Positions 52,768 to 62,035 of a DNA stretch of 64,000 nucleotides are shown one piece after another (positions within the stretch are counted from its first letter, which is position 1; each line of letters opens with the position of its first letter). Position numbers and translations under genes: made by a program. The DNA is from an uncultured Candidatus Peregrinibacteria bacterium (GTDB lineage: Bacteria; Patescibacteriota; Gracilibacteria; Peribacterales; Peribacteraceae): the NCBI GenBank assembly GCA_903825315.1, contig CAIKAD010000001.1:62001-126000 (forward strand), given 5' to 3'. The notes under the pieces are model-generated. The model was not told where the DNA came from. It saw only the letters and a list, made by a program, of their open reading frames with translations, and did no database searches.

Positions 52768-53271
52768 ATGACTCTTCCGGACGCTGACAATCAAGAACTT
52801 CTGCATCGTATCCATGCTGCTTTTGATGTACTTGGGATCCACGAGAACTGCTCTGCCGTTCCACTCGTTCCGGAAGGCTTCGAAGCGTTCCGTGGAAGGA
52901 AGATCCTCCTCGTGGACGATGCGGATGTTGTCTTTCGCGCGTTCGTCCCCGCGCTCATGGCGGTGACGTCCGGTTCGGCAATATTCCTTAAGGTCCGGGA
53001 TGAAGGGGCATTGGAGCTCGCGAATCTCATCGTCAGCCAGTCACCGGGGATCGTGCTGATGGACGGGGAACTTTCGGATCACCTCCGCGGCTTCGAGGTG
53101 GTCAAAGTGCTCAAGGTGCTACGCCCCGACATGACGTGCATCGGCTTTTCGTCCGCAGAAGGGTTTCGCGAGGCGTTTATGAGGGCGGGAGCGACCGGCT
53201 TTGTGGAGAAGCGTACGGGGGATGTGTGGGGGTCGTTGAGAGGTGTAGTCAAAGTTCTGGAAAAGGGGTGA
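52768..53271 (+). CDS. Stand-alone response-regulator receiver
   Basis: 167 residues. After a 40-residue helical extension comes a receiver domain: RKILLVDDADVVFR (acidic pair), IVLMDGELSDHLRG (phospho-acceptor Asp), GFSSAE (Ser switch) and FVEKRTG (Lys). No output domain. It may be a phosphorelay or partner for the orphan kinase at 44029. The next gene starts about 90 nt later with its own TATAAT box. Confidence 0.82.
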   Translation: MTLPDADNQELLHRIHAAFDVLGIHENCSAVPLVPEGFEAFRGRKILLVDDADVVFRAFVPALMAVTSGSAIFLKVRDEGALELANLIVSQSPGIVLMDGELSDHLRGFEVVKVLKVLRPDMTCIGFSSAEGFREAFMRAGATGFVEKRTGDVWGSLRGVVKVLEKG

Positions 53272-53363
53272 AAAACCATAGATTTACTGAAGCAGAAGCG
53301 AAAATTGACAAATACATAATTAGGTGTATTTTAGTATATAATTTCTGACTTCTTCCATCTCTT

Positions 53364-55295
53364 ATGAGTGAAATGTTCTCTGTGCATCCGGAAATAGATA
53401 TAACAATGAAAGAGAACAATGATTCTCTGCATCCGGATATCATGTCGATATTTCCCGTGCATGGTCCATGCTGGGGGCCGGGCAGGAACAAGATGGAGCA
53501 GATATGGGTGAAGACGGGAAAAGAAGAAGGTTTTGAAAATTATGAAGCTGTTGAGTTCCCGGAAGGAAGCGATTATTGGATGGATATCCCTGGATCGGAG
53601 TTGATGTTCATGCCTGTTGATGTCGTGAGTTATAGCAGGGATACCAGAGGAAAGCTTAGTAAATTATTCTCGCGGAAGCTTCCCATCAATTCCTTTGGCC
53701 AAGTGGTTACTATGTCTCAACAATTCACGGAAAAGGGTCCGTATGAAACGATCTACTGTACGGAAAGGCGGGGGGGGCGGTTGGTTGCATCGCGCGATGG
53801 CAAGCAGGTGCATCTTGAGGAAGTGCGGCGCCGTTTCTCCAATGCAGCGTCGGTGGAACAATTGGGATTAGGGGCGATTGTGTACCAGGAAAACAGCCCC
53901 CGGTACCAGACAAAGACGATGCAGAAGCGGATGGGGAAAAGTATAGAGTCCGTTACGACTGTGATGGGGAAGCCCATTGAAGGAAAGGATGCGGAAAAAT
54001 CGCCGCTATCACCCATAATGCGTGCTGCTCTTCAAGACTATGGCAACATTGTCTACGAATCCGGCCCATCGGATGCAACGCGGCTTATCGTCTGTCTCAA
54101 GAATTTACATGGTTCGTATGGAGACAGATTCATATTATCGGCTTGCGGACCTCAGGTGGTGCAACGGTACGATGACCATCATCGGAAACAAGCGGAGGTG
54201 ATGCGCAAGCTGTGGAGGGCTGCAGGTTCCGTACCAGTGAGCTTCTTTTTTGAAACTGAAGCAAAAAGATTCAAGGATCTCTCACCGTCGGAGCAGGCTT
54301 CGCGCGCACAGATATTTGCATTGGCCGAAGTATTCAGTGCATCACCTGAACACGAAGAGGCGGTGGCGAAAGCTTTTAGGGAAGACTTCTCCGAAGTCTT
54401 GGCGAAGAGTGGGTATAAACCGGAGGAGTATGACCAGCTGTTCAGGCAAACGCTTCCAGCATGCATCATCAGTCACGAATGTTTGTCCCAAGGCCGATCA
54501 GATGCCCTGTTTGGCGACGGTCGTGCAGGGGACGAAATGTATATGACCGGTATAGACACACTGCAGAAACGCATCTCTGAAATAAGCGACTATGCGGGGA
54601 TGTCGGGTGCCGCTGGCGATGAAGCTACTCTGTGTACCCGAAAAGATGAATGTGTATTTGGTGACCCTCAGAGAGTTCTTGTTCAGGGTATGGCTACCCT
54701 GCCGCCGCATTCCGTTGGCATCCTGCTTTATGGTGCAGCTCATTTTTCTTCGGGGACAAATTGCGGAGACGATATTATATCGGTGAAGCGATTGGAAGAA
54801 TATATGTCCTTATTGCCGGATACGTATGTAGTGGTGATTGAGGAAGGCAATTATGTCAAATTGTGGAAGGATTATAATGCGCAGTACGATGGGGTTAGAA
54901 ATACAAAGGACGCAACAATCATTAAGACTTTTCTGGATATTCATAAACTTATGTTCGACGCGACAACGTCTTTCTATTTGTCTGCCGCTGAATGGTGGAA
55001 AAAGCGTTCCAGTAGTGAGAATTGGAAATCAGCATGCAGTGAGTTGCCGGTTTGTGCCAAGCTTATCTTGGATCTTCAGAAACTGATTAGCTTGAATTCA
55101 CAATTAATTTCTATGAATGCGCAGCTACAAGAAATCAAGGGTGTTATGGGGGGAAATGGTGGATCGGCTAAGACTCCTACAAAGGCCGTGGCGCATGCTC
55201 AAGTCCCCATAATCGACATGTCCAAATTGCCAAAGACGAAGGATTGTCCTTCGTATACCAAGGGCGGATTACGTGCGGGTAGGCCAAAACGGTAA
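53364..55295 (+). CDS. Large hypothetical protein
   Basis: 643 residues with no recognised domain. Contains two His-bearing hydrophobic strands that look catalytic: RLIVCLKNLHGSYGDR and SVGILLYGAAHFSSG; the second resembles the G-x-x-H end of TraB/ChaN-like or esterase-like folds, but the match is weak. Cys are scattered, no signal peptide is seen, and the C-terminus is a low-complexity coiled region with basic tail. TATAAT lies about 22 nt before the ATG. Confidence 0.6.
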   Translation: MSEMFSVHPEIDITMKENNDSLHPDIMSIFPVHGPCWGPGRNKMEQIWVKTGKEEGFENYEAVEFPEGSDYWMDIPGSELMFMPVDVVSYSRDTRGKLSKLFSRKLPINSFGQVVTMSQQFTEKGPYETIYCTERRGGRLVASRDGKQVHLEEVRRRFSNAASVEQLGLGAIVYQENSPRYQTKTMQKRMGKSIESVTTVMGKPIEGKDAEKSPLSPIMRAALQDYGNIVYESGPSDATRLIVCLKNLHGSYGDRFILSACGPQVVQRYDDHHRKQAEVMRKLWRAAGSVPVSFFFETEAKRFKDLSPSEQASRAQIFALAEVFSASPEHEEAVAKAFREDFSEVLAKSGYKPEEYDQLFRQTLPACIISHECLSQGRSDALFGDGRAGDEMYMTGIDTLQKRISEISDYAGMSGAAGDEATLCTRKDECVFGDPQRVLVQGMATLPPHSVGILLYGAAHFSSGTNCGDDIISVKRLEEYMSLLPDTYVVVIEEGNYVKLWKDYNAQYDGVRNTKDATIIKTFLDIHKLMFDATTSFYLSAAEWWKKRSSSENWKSACSELPVCAKLILDLQKLISLNSQLISMNAQLQEIKGVMGGNGGSAKTPTKAVAHAQVPIIDMSKLPKTKDCPSYTKGGLRAGRPKR

Positions 55296-55422
55296 GACGA
55301 TAAAGGTGTTATTGGTCATTACTCTTGGGTCATTCATTGACGCATGAACGGGCGGGCGGCGCAATTGCTTTGCCGGTGCCTCCTTCCTTTATACTCTTCT
55401 TCGTCTTTCCCCCTGTTTTCCC

Positions 55423-56931
55423 ATGAAGAAGTTCCTTGCGCGCTTGTGGACCCCCACGTTTTTCGCCGGCATTGCCGCCGGTGTCCTCCTTACATCCGGC
55501 GCAGGCGCGGCGCTCCTCGGTTCCGCCGTCTTTTCGGACGTCAAATCTGGTGCGTTCTACGACCAGGCGGTGGGGGAACTTAACGCTGCGGGGATTATCC
55601 AGGGGTATGAGGACGGCAAGTTCCATCCCAACGATTACGTCACGCGCGGTCAGTTGGCCGTGCTCTTTAAGCGTTTGCGCGACGACATCAATGGCACGAA
55701 CTATGTGCCGCCAACTCCGCCCGCATCAACGTCATCGTCCACCGCGCCCGCGGATTCCTCCTCCAGCTCCTCCCGCTCGCGGCGATCATCGTCCTCATCG
55801 TCCTCTTCCCGGTCATCCAGTTCTGCGACCACGGCCAATGCGACGTACGGCTCCTTCCGGCTCACCGCATCCACGTTCAATATCCCCGATGTGGCGCCCT
55901 CGCTCTCCCTCAGCGTGCTGCGTGACGGCGGCACCAAGGGCGAGGTGACGGTGGCGTACGACCTGGGCGGCGGCACGGCGGTGTCGGGCACGGACTACAC
56001 GCCCTCACACGGCACGCTCACCTTTAAGGACGGCGAAAAGACCAAGAACGTCACGGGCAAGCTCATCCGCAACAATGCCGCGACGGGCCATCGCACGCTC
56101 GTCCTCACCCTCAGCAGCCCCACGGGCGGCGCTACGCTCATCAGTCCCTCCACGGCCACCATCACGCTGGTTAAGACCGGTGTGCCCCTGGGTTCCAGCA
56201 GCTCCAGCTCCACAAGCGGCGGCAGCAGTTCGAGCAGCAGCACGACTGCCGCCAGCAAAGTCGCCTTTAACGCAGCTATGTTCGGGGTGCTGGAGAACGC
56301 CGGATCCGCCACCATTACCGTCCAGCGCACCGGAACCGTGAGCGGCTCGGCGACGGTGGAGTACACCACGGTCAACGGCTCCGCGTTTGAGGGAACGGAA
56401 TACACGCGCGCCACCGGTACGCTCAGTTTTGGCGCCAACGAAACAACCAAAACCTTCACCGTCCCGGTGAACAACAATTCGTCGCCGGAAGGGAACAAGC
56501 AGTTCTCCGTCCAGCTCAAGAATCCCTCCGGAGCGGCGCTCGGACACCTTGCCACGGTGCCCGTTACCATCATCGATGACGAGAGCGCTACCACCGGGTC
56601 CGGCAGCATCCGCATGGACAATGCAAAATTCTACGCTCAGAACGGCGATGGCTATGCGTACGTCGTCATTTCCCGCGCGGGAGGATGGACGAACATCGCC
56701 ACCGTGTCGTACGACTGCATGGATAGCACCGCGCAGAACGGCGTGGACTACACCCGCGTGAGCGGCAGCGTCACGTTTGCGGCAGGCGAACTGAAGAAGG
56801 AGATCGCCATCCCCCTCCTTACGCACACCGGCAACGACGGGGAGAAGGAATTCTCCTTCCGCATCACCAATGTCACCGGCAATTCGAGCATCGGGAACCA
56901 AATGGATGCGAAGGTGGTCATTCAGGGATGA
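55423..56931 (+). CDS. SLH and Calx-beta surface protein
   Basis: 502 residues. Signal/anchor (FFAGIAAGVLLTSGAGAALLG), one SLH-like motif (YDQAVGELNAAGIIQGYEDG with YVTRGQLAVLF), a Ser-rich linker, then three Calx-beta repeats starting near YGSFRLTASTFNIP, KVAFNAAMFGVLENAG and GSIRMDNAKFYAQNG, each with the V-x-Y ... G-x-D/E-Y-T ... G-T-L-x-F pattern. Probably binds cell-wall polymer by SLH and Ca2+ or partners by Calx-beta. TATACT lies 28 nt before the ATG. Confidence 0.88.
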   Translation: MKKFLARLWTPTFFAGIAAGVLLTSGAGAALLGSAVFSDVKSGAFYDQAVGELNAAGIIQGYEDGKFHPNDYVTRGQLAVLFKRLRDDINGTNYVPPTPPASTSSSTAPADSSSSSSRSRRSSSSSSSSRSSSSATTANATYGSFRLTASTFNIPDVAPSLSLSVLRDGGTKGEVTVAYDLGGGTAVSGTDYTPSHGTLTFKDGEKTKNVTGKLIRNNAATGHRTLVLTLSSPTGGATLISPSTATITLVKTGVPLGSSSSSSTSGGSSSSSSTTAASKVAFNAAMFGVLENAGSATITVQRTGTVSGSATVEYTTVNGSAFEGTEYTRATGTLSFGANETTKTFTVPVNNNSSPEGNKQFSVQLKNPSGAALGHLATVPVTIIDDESATTGSGSIRMDNAKFYAQNGDGYAYVVISRAGGWTNIATVSYDCMDSTAQNGVDYTRVSGSVTFAAGELKKEIAIPLLTHTGNDGEKEFSFRITNVTGNSSIGNQMDAKVVIQG

Positions 56932-56975
56932 TGGTGATGGCCAGCCGTCCGGCATCGGCTGTACAATGGGTGATC

Positions 56976-57539
56976 ATGCGTCGTTGGCTCGTCATCGGAA
57001 CTGCGCTCCTGCTCGCCTCCTGCGGGGGGCCGACCATGCGACCGTCCGTTCCAAACGGCGTTGTTCCGCCAGCCGCTTCCTCGTCCCTTCCCTCCTTCAC
57101 TATGGAACTCACCAGCACTGCTTTTGTCCAAGGTTCGTCCCTCCCGTCCTCCGTCACGTGTGACGGGCAGGGCGCCCTGCCGCCGCTTGTCGTGAGCGGC
57201 GTACCCTCCGGAGCCAAAACGCTTGCTCTCATTGTTGCCGATCCCGATGCGCCTTCCGGCAACTTCGTCCACTGGACCGCATGGAACATTCCTCCTCAGA
57301 ATGGTTCCCTTGCGCCGCTCCCGCCCGGAAGCGTGCAGGGGATGACGAGCATTGGCGAAGCAGGATGGGTGCCGCCCTGTCCTCCTTCCGGGTCCCACCG
57401 CTACGTGTTCACCGTCTTCGCACTCGATGTCGCTCCCGATCTTACGTCCTCGGCGGGGGAGACCGATCTGCGGAAGGCGATGGAGGGGCATGTTTTGGCT
57501 GAGACGAAACTGGTGGGCAAGTATCAGAGGACGAAATAA
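56976..57539 (+). CDS. PEBP/YbhB-family lipoprotein
   Basis: 187 residues from ATG 56976, fixed by a TACAAT box 8 nt upstream. Lipobox LLLASCGG. The fold of the phosphatidylethanolamine-binding/Raf-kinase-inhibitor family is seen in SLPSSVTCDGQG, LALIVADPDAPSG, FVHWTAWNIPP, PPCPPSGSHRYVFTVFALD. Role in bacteria is unclear; it may bind small ligands at the envelope. Confidence 0.88.
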   Translation: MRRWLVIGTALLLASCGGPTMRPSVPNGVVPPAASSSLPSFTMELTSTAFVQGSSLPSSVTCDGQGALPPLVVSGVPSGAKTLALIVADPDAPSGNFVHWTAWNIPPQNGSLAPLPPGSVQGMTSIGEAGWVPPCPPSGSHRYVFTVFALDVAPDLTSSAGETDLRKAMEGHVLAETKLVGKYQRTK

Positions 57540-57540
57540 C

Positions 57541-57625
57541 CAAAGGTCCAAAATACCAATGACCAAAGACGAAGGAAAACAGGGACGTTTTGGTCATTGA
57601 ATAATTGGTCATTGGTCATTTGAGG
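57541..57625. repeat. Long imperfect intergenic inverted repeat
   Basis: CCAAAATACCAATGACCAAAG is mirrored by TTTTGGTCATTGAATAATTGG and TTGGTCATTTG. Shares CAATGACCAAAGACGAA with the structure at 32651. Confidence 0.6.
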
Positions 57626-57641
57626 GGACTATCATCAATTC

Positions 57642-58106
57642 GTGTCCTTCACTCCTGCTGTCACTACCATCCATTCTCCAGTCGGCCCCCTCAAGATCAC
57701 CGCAACGGAGAAGGGGATCATCAGCATCACATTCGCGAAGAAGCCCGGGCGGAGTGATGGTCAGCATCCCATCTTGAAGACCTGTGCTCAACAATTGAAA
57801 GAGTACTTCGCAGGAAAGCGGCGCACGTTCACCGTCCCGCTTGCTCCCGCGGGTACAGCGTTCCAGCGGAAGGTGTGGGATCAGCTGCTCACCATTCCAT
57901 GTGGGGAAACGCTCACGTATGGGCAGGTGGCATCCCGTATCCGGAAGGACAGAGCATCACGTGCGGTGGGCAATGCGGTGGGAAGCAATCCGATCGTTAT
58001 TATCATCCCGTGCCATAGAATCCTGGCAGGGAACGGGATGGGAGGGTTTAGCGGGGGGATAAAGCGCAAGGAATGGCTGCTGGAACACGAAAATACCATG
58101 GCTTGA
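57642..58106 (+). CDS. ogt: Methylated-DNA-protein cysteine methyltransferase
   Basis: Suicide repair of O6-alkylguanine. 154 residues; N-terminal ribonuclease-H-like part, then FQRKVWDQLLTIPCGETLTYGQVA (DNA-binding HTH), and the active-site IIPCHRIL. GTG start with TATCAT 6 nt upstream. Somewhat short, with the N-domain reduced. Confidence 0.94.
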   Translation: MSFTPAVTTIHSPVGPLKITATEKGIISITFAKKPGRSDGQHPILKTCAQQLKEYFAGKRRTFTVPLAPAGTAFQRKVWDQLLTIPCGETLTYGQVASRIRKDRASRAVGNAVGSNPIVIIIPCHRILAGNGMGGFSGGIKRKEWLLEHENTMA

Positions 58107-58150
58107 GGAAGCGGAAGAATGGCTCCCGCTCCCGGAAGCTCCGTAGAATG

Positions 58151-58188
58151 TTGACAGTCATACAAATTCACAGGATAATTCGTCCCTT
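58151..58188 (+). promoter_or_regulatory. Promoter of DUF11 lipoprotein gene
   Basis: TTGACA (58151-58156), 17-bp spacer, GATAAT (58174-58179), then 9 nt to ATG 58189: near-consensus and leaderless. Confidence 0.65.
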
Positions 58189-59283
58189 ATGGCTTCCACA
58201 ACCCCCTCCAAGGTCCTGGGTGCAGCCCTCGCGCTCGCGCTCTCCTTTACCCTCGTCTCCTGCGGATCAAGAGACGGCAGTTCCCAGACAGGCTCCCTCC
58301 TTAATGGGACGGGCAGCACTGCGGGACAGGATGTGCTGCGCATGGTTGCGGACCAGTCGACGGTGCAGGCGGGCGGAGAGGTGCAGTACGCCGTGACGGT
58401 GCGTAACACCACGCCGCTGCAGCTGCAGACTGTGGAAGTGAACGTCACTGTTCCGAGCCAGAAGCTCGCCGTGACCGACGCCGGGGGAGGCACTCTTGCC
58501 AACGGCCGCATCACCTGGTCTGTCCCGGCGCTCGCCGCGGGGCAGGTGCTCACCTTTGGATATACCGTCACGCTCAATGCAGACCTCTCGCAGGGTGAAC
58601 TCGTGCGCACCGTCGTGAGCATGCGCGCGGCCAACCTCCAGGAGCCGGCTACCGCTGCCGCCGAGGTACACGTGGGTACTGTTGAGTCCGAGGGTAGCGC
58701 TGCATCGTCCGTCGCGGCGTCCGTCACATCTTCCGTGGTGGCGTCGGTAGCTTCCTCGCTCACCGGATCATCTTCCTCCGTCAATCCCGGTTACTCGTTC
58801 TTCCTCGGCAACCAGTCCTCATCGGCATCATCCGTCATTGCGACGGAAAAGGGCTCTCTCGCCCTCGCGCAGAATGCGGACCAGGCGGAGCGGCAGACCG
58901 GCACACGGGTGGTCTACACCATCACGGTACGCAATACGTCCGCTGTCCCGCTCTCCACGGTTACCGTGCAGGCACTCCTTCCACCCCCGCTCTTTGTGAC
59001 CAACGTGGGCGGCGGCGTTATTTCGGGCAATACTCTCACGTGGAACATCACTTCCCTCCTGCCGGGCGCCACGCGCACCTTTACGTATCGCGCGAGCGTG
59101 CGCACCACCGCCAAGGATGGCGATGTCATCTCCACTATTGCGCAGGTATCTTCCCCGTCTCTCTCTACACCGCTGGCCACCACCACGGATATCCGCGTCG
59201 TCGGCCGCATGCCGATGACGGGGGCGGAGGATCGATTCTTCGAACCGTTGGATGCGGAGAAGTATCTGACGCCGGTGAGGTAG
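58189..59283 (+). CDS. DUF11-repeat lipoprotein
   Basis: 364 residues. Lipobox SFTLVSCGS. Two DUF11-like beta domains: VQAGGEVQYAVTVRNTTP ... and RQTGTRVVYTITVRNTSA ..., each ending in L-x-A/P-G-x-x-x-T-F-x-Y. Between them is a Ser-rich spacer (SSVAASVTSSVVASVASS). Surface adhesive or scaffold role likely. Has a near-consensus promoter. Confidence 0.82.
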   Translation: MASTTPSKVLGAALALALSFTLVSCGSRDGSSQTGSLLNGTGSTAGQDVLRMVADQSTVQAGGEVQYAVTVRNTTPLQLQTVEVNVTVPSQKLAVTDAGGGTLANGRITWSVPALAAGQVLTFGYTVTLNADLSQGELVRTVVSMRAANLQEPATAAAEVHVGTVESEGSAASSVAASVTSSVVASVASSLTGSSSSVNPGYSFFLGNQSSSASSVIATEKGSLALAQNADQAERQTGTRVVYTITVRNTSAVPLSTVTVQALLPPPLFVTNVGGGVISGNTLTWNITSLLPGATRTFTYRASVRTTAKDGDVISTIAQVSSPSLSTPLATTTDIRVVGRMPMTGAEDRFFEPLDAEKYLTPVR

Positions 59284-59301
59284 GGTGTTTGTTGTTTTGT
59301 T

Positions 59302-59446
59302 CCGCCCTCACCCCTAACCCTTCCCCCAGAGGGGGAAGGGGATGTTTCTGTTCTGTAATTGTTTGTGTGCTGAGATGCCTCATATCGTGAAGACAAACAT
59401 ACACATTCCCCTCTCCCCCTGGGAGAGGGGGTAGGGGTGAGGGCGG
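59302..59446 (+). repeat. MITE-like intergenic inverted-repeat element, copy C
   Basis: 145 bp with termini CCGCCCTCACCCCTAACCC and the complement of GGGTAGGGGTGAGGGCGG. Inner hairpins CTTCCCCCAGAGGGGGAAG and CTCTCCCCCTGGGAGAG. Same length and layout as copy A. Confidence 0.75.
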
Positions 59447-59464
59447 AACAACCTACAACAACCA

Positions 59465-60412
59465 TCACTGCACCGGAACCCCCTTCATCCCCGCGCGCTC
59501 TTGACGATACAAATCCGGATCAATCGTCCGCGGGAAGCAGACGTTGCCCGTGCCGTGCGTCCACTGCGCGGCTGGCGCGCCGAAATCGTACGGGCCGGAG
59601 GGCAAGCGGCTCTGGTCCTTTTGTTCCGTAGTGAACGTGGCGCAGAGTTCGAAGGAAAGGGGAGACGTGACCTTGTAGTCATAGGCCACTTTGGTCGCAG
59701 GATCCTGCGGCGGCGTAAAGCCCCGGATGTCATCCTTGAGATCCGTGATAGTAGCGGGAAGTTTATCCTTGTTGATCCAGTAGTTGATGATTTCGCTCTG
59801 GATCGACTGGAGGTCCTGGATCCGCCGCTCGTCAAAGCGGGCCTGACGCTGCGTAAAGGGCGATCCGATGATGGCGAAGCCGGCGGCGAAAAAGACAAAG
59901 ACGGCCGCAGAGGAGAAAATGGCCCAGAGCCGATGGGTCTTTCCGCGCTTGGGCAGGGGGTTGCGGAGGTCGCTGATCTCGTACCAGAACACGGCGCCCG
60001 CCGTGAGCAGCGCCGCGAGTACTTTAAGGAGGAAGCGCGCAGTCAGTTCACCGTTGAGGAAGTATCCCACGAGCGTCACCAGGTCCACGATGATGATCAG
60101 TGCCGCGAGGAACAGCGTGAGGTGCAGGAGCCACCGGCGGATGGCCAGCTGTGAGCGATCCGGTTCTTCCTGCAGGTCGCGGTGGATGAGCCATGAGACG
60201 AGGATGAAGACGGGGAAGAGGATGAGGAGCGCGGCCATGGAGACGCGCACGGCTCCCGGGTCTGCGCCGTATAGGTAGAGGAGCGGGTCGGGGAAGAGGG
60301 CGTTGATTTCCTCGAAGAGCAGCGAGAGGAACATCCCCACGCTCACGTAGAGCGCAATGATGGCGAGGAGGTGGAGGAACACGTCCTTAGGGGTGGTGCG
60401 GGTGGAGGCCAT
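59465..60412 (-). CDS. DUF5671 membrane protein
   Basis: 315 residues: five TM segments with the DUF5671 pattern (FLHLLAIIALYVSVGMFLSLLF; WLLHLTLFLAALIIIVDLVTLVGYFLNGE; LLKVLAALLTAGAVFWYEI), then a TM and a pseudopilin-like region (RRIQDLQSIQSEIINYWINKDKLP). TATAAT is about 30 nt before the ATG. Family of unknown role, frequent in Patescibacteria. Confidence 0.8.
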   Translation of the reverse strand: MASTRTTPKDVFLHLLAIIALYVSVGMFLSLLFEEINALFPDPLLYLYGADPGAVRVSMAALLILFPVFILVSWLIHRDLQEEPDRSQLAIRRWLLHLTLFLAALIIIVDLVTLVGYFLNGELTARFLLKVLAALLTAGAVFWYEISDLRNPLPKRGKTHRLWAIFSSAAVFVFFAAGFAIIGSPFTQRQARFDERRIQDLQSIQSEIINYWINKDKLPATITDLKDDIRGFTPPQDPATKVAYDYKVTSPLSFELCATFTTEQKDQSRLPSGPYDFGAPAAQWTHGTGNVCFPRTIDPDLYRQERAGMKGVPVQ

Positions 60413-60496
60413 AATCGGAAGGGTAAAAGTTCGGCAATTATAGGACGGAATGAGGAGCGGATGTTACTGAATTGCATTGCGGAGAGAGGGGATGAA

Positions 60497-60613
60497 GTAT
60501 CAAGTTTCAAGTCTCAGGGATCAAACAAGAAACAAGGATCACAAGGGAAGAAGCCAAGAACTGGCATTTTGAATCCAGCTTCCTGAAACTGTTTGAAATT
60601 GGATGCCTGATAT
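60497..60613. repeat. Long imperfect intergenic inverted repeat
   Basis: Words such as AGTTTCAAG, CAAACAAG and TTTGAAATTGGATGCCTGATATCTGG face ATCAAGTTTCAAGTCTC. Lies between convergent and same-strand genes; weakly conserved relative of the structures at 7019 and 63074. Confidence 0.4.
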
Positions 60614-60620
60614 CTGGATT

Positions 60621-61799
60621 TTATTCCGGTGAGATTTTCGATGGTTTCCGTCGCAAGTCGTCCAGGAAGATGCCGATGATTGCCGCTACGGGGATGGAGA
60701 GCAGGATGCCCAATACCGGGGGGATAAAGGAGGGGAAGCTGACGCCCACGAGCATGGCGAACATGACGGCGACGGGCGAGATTTCCACGGCATGCTTCAT
60801 GACGAGCGGAACGATGAAGTTGTTCTCGCACCACTGCACCGCGTAATACGCCACGGCTACCATAATCATGAACCCAAATCCTCCCTGCGAGAGCGCGATG
60901 AGCACGCCCGGCACCGCGGCGATGAGCGGGCCGATGTACGGGATAAACTCCGTGAACCCTGCGAGAATCGCCAGGGTGAGCGCATATTGCACGCGGAAGA
61001 TCGTGAGGACAATGAACACCATGGTGCCGATGATGAGGCAGAGGATCACTTGGCCCTTGGCCCACTGGGAGAGTTTGGCATAGATGAGCGAGAGCTTGTG
61101 CTCTGCGTAGCGGCGCTGCGAAGGTGTGAGGAACTGCAGCAGCCACGGGAGGGTGCGGTCGCGCTCCATCTCAAAGAAGAATGTGAAGAGCATCACCACT
61201 CCCATCTTTATCAGGAAGCGCACCGTGGAGGCGGCCAAGTCGGTAGCGAACTGCAGCGAACCGAGCGCGATGGTGGAGAGTGACGCCGAGAGCTCGCGGA
61301 GGGCGTCCGGTACCTTCTGGATGGAGAGTTGCTGGAGGGTGCTCTGGAGGAGGAGCGAGAGCTGGTCGTTGAGTTGTGCCGGAACAAACGGGAGGGAGAC
61401 GGTGGGATGGTGGAGAAAACGGTCGATTTCCGCGGTGGAGAGCGATGCAACCCCAGCAATCTGCTGTGCGAGGATGGGGACGAGGGAGAAGAAGAGGAAG
61501 GTAGCGAGGCCGAGGAACACCAGGTAGTGGAGGAGGACGGCGATGCTCCGGGGCAGCCCGAGCGCTTCCAGACGCTGCACGCCCGGATCGATGACCGTGG
61601 CGAGGAAGAGCCCCAGGAGCAGCAGCAGAACGATTTCCTGCAGGAGATAGAGCAGGAGCACGCCGAAACCCACGGCAAGGACGGCGAGAAAGGCGGTAGC
61701 TACGGAGGAAGGAGCCAGGCTTCCTGCCACCGCGTGCGGCAAGCTATGGGATCGTTTGTTCTTTGGTACACTTGCGGTGAGGAGGGGTTCTCCCGGCAT
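60621..61799 (-). CDS. AI-2E/PerM-family transporter
   Basis: 392 residues, about eight TM segments. The TM pair LLLLLLGLFLATVIDPGVQRLEALGLPRSIAVLL, the long periplasmic helical region and the C-terminal FTEFIPYIGPLIAAVPGVLIAL, and VVEISPVAVMFAMLVG-type motifs are of the AI-2E exporter (TqsA/PerM) family. Substrate unknown. ATG is 9 nt after TACAAT. Confidence 0.88.
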   Translation of the reverse strand: MPGEPLLTASVPKNKRSHSLPHAVAGSLAPSSVATAFLAVLAVGFGVLLLYLLQEIVLLLLLGLFLATVIDPGVQRLEALGLPRSIAVLLHYLVFLGLATFLFFSLVPILAQQIAGVASLSTAEIDRFLHHPTVSLPFVPAQLNDQLSLLLQSTLQQLSIQKVPDALRELSASLSTIALGSLQFATDLAASTVRFLIKMGVVMLFTFFFEMERDRTLPWLLQFLTPSQRRYAEHKLSLIYAKLSQWAKGQVILCLIIGTMVFIVLTIFRVQYALTLAILAGFTEFIPYIGPLIAAVPGVLIALSQGGFGFMIMVAVAYYAVQWCENNFIVPLVMKHAVEISPVAVMFAMLVGVSFPSFIPPVLGILLSIPVAAIIGIFLDDLRRKPSKISPE

Positions 61800-61956
61800 A
61801 GTCAGGAAATTGTAGCAGAGGGATGCCGCGAACGGAGATCAGATTGGGGAAGGGTCAAGGGAAGAGGAAACAGAGGTAGCAGAAGATACAAAGGATGCAG
61901 AGGAATAGGCATCCCCTTCGTCCGGAATAACTCTCCAAGAATTTCCTCTGATTCTT

Positions 61957-62001
61957 CTGCATCATCTGCATCTTCTGCATCATCTGCATCTTCTATATCT
62001 T
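61957..62001. repeat. 18-nt tandem repeat in an inverted structure
   Basis: CTGCATCATCTGCATCTT twice (61957-61974, 61975-61992) plus a partial unit. The surrounding region also mirrors GCAGAAGATACAAAGGATGC upstream, forming an imperfect inverted repeat just before queA. Confidence 0.6.
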
Positions 62002-62035
62002 CTGCTTCCTTTCTCCTTGTGCCACACTGTGCTCC

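Noticed and set aside
61957-62001. CRISPR-like tandem repeat
   Set aside because: Only two full 18-nt units with no spacers and no cas genes; a simple tandem repeat within an inverted structure.
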